NCBI GenBank assembly: GCA_001543015.1 | Contig: LFLC01000032.1 | Span: 1-62,388, forward strand | DNA from: Nitrosopumilus sp. LS_AOA | GTDB lineage: Archaea; Thermoproteota; Nitrososphaeria; Nitrososphaerales; Nitrosopumilaceae | DNA length: 62,388 nucleotides | Direction: 5' to 3' | Part shown: positions 62,386-62,388 of the stretch, in pieces | Layout: each line of letters begins with the position of its first letter | Position numbering within the stretch: the stretch's first letter is position 1 | Translations under genes and position numbers: made by a program | The notes under the pieces: generated by a model | Told to the model about the DNA's origin: nothing | Seen by the model: the letters and a program-made list of their open reading frames with translations, nothing else | Databases searched by the model: none

Positions 62386-62388
62386 AAA

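Overview
Most of this window (about 2.95 kb to the end) is AT-rich, tightly packed DNA of an ammonia-oxidising-type archaeon (Thaumarchaeota/Nitrososphaerota, Nitrosopumilus-like). The evidence is the gene set: two ESCRT-III-like CdvB paralogs, split archaeal primase PriL/PriS, RPA, aIF2 alpha and gamma, S6e, Nop10, Lsm, STT3/AglB, the trans-anhydromevalonate enzyme pair, 7-deazaguanine (archaeosine) genes and a large anaerobic-type cobalamin gene set. Starts are often TTG or GTG, and AT-rich TATA-like boxes about 25-35 nt before many start codons suggest leaderless transcripts. No rRNA, CRISPR array or insertion sequence was seen in this part.

The first ~2.3 kb is different. It is sparse and repeat-rich and reads as eukaryotic, probably animal, DNA. 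On the minus strand there are two exons of an IFT139/TTC21B-like intraflagellar-transport TPR protein with a GT-AG intron, and a deletion derivative of a FLYWCH/MULE-type transposase gene with a RING-like tail. A 53-bp tandem repeat lies between them. The simplest reading is a host-symbiont chimera, for example a sponge or other marine invertebrate host and its archaeal symbiont. The junction lies in the gene-free stretch at about 2.3-2.95 kb, which ends in a strongly structured candidate RNA.

Layout of the archaeal part. 3-8 kb: CdvB, coiled-coil and secreted proteins, and a small winged-helix regulator with a palindromic upstream site, followed by a membrane-bound winged-helix protein and a secreted coiled-coil protein. 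8-12 kb: queE, folE, queC, homoserine kinase, GPN-loop GTPase. 12-19 kb: flippase-like membrane protein, SDR, a GT-B glycosyltransferase followed by a hairpin RNA candidate, a ThiI-like protein without its PP-loop, and the sulfate assimilation pair cysH-sat. 20-24 kb: endonuclease III, phosphomevalonate dehydratase large and small subunits, Rqc2/NFACT. 24.5-26.7 kb: cbiT-cbiL-cbiF, then a racemase-like protein without catalytic cysteines. 27.5-33 kb: second CdvB, secreted protein, DPM-GtrA fusion, glyS, nfo. 33-40 kb: priL-priS, UPF0182 protein, glutaminase subunit, C39-like/TPR protein. 40-43.7 kb: a Dlt-like acylation locus (SGNH protein, acyl carrier protein, truncated MaoC, FabG-like reductase, MBOAT). 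43.7-50 kb: tRNA-Gly, zinc ribbons, S6e, aIF2 gamma, PIN, PEBP, STT3, Nop10, aIF2 alpha. 50-55.5 kb: cobA, cbiA and the cbiD-cbiG-cbiX-cbiC operon. 55.6-62.4 kb: epimerase, metK, Lsm, RadB-like ATPase, a collapsed Lhr-type helicase pseudogene, RPA and an ABC-2 exporter.

Two themes stand out. One is a carrier-protein-dependent acylation locus in an archaeon, a domain that generally lacks ACP-based fatty acid synthesis. The other is a set of decayed or catalytically altered genes (Lhr remnant, MaoC fragment, ThiI-like and racemase-like proteins), which fits a host-associated lineage. All calls rest on reading the sequence and remembered family signatures; no database search was run.
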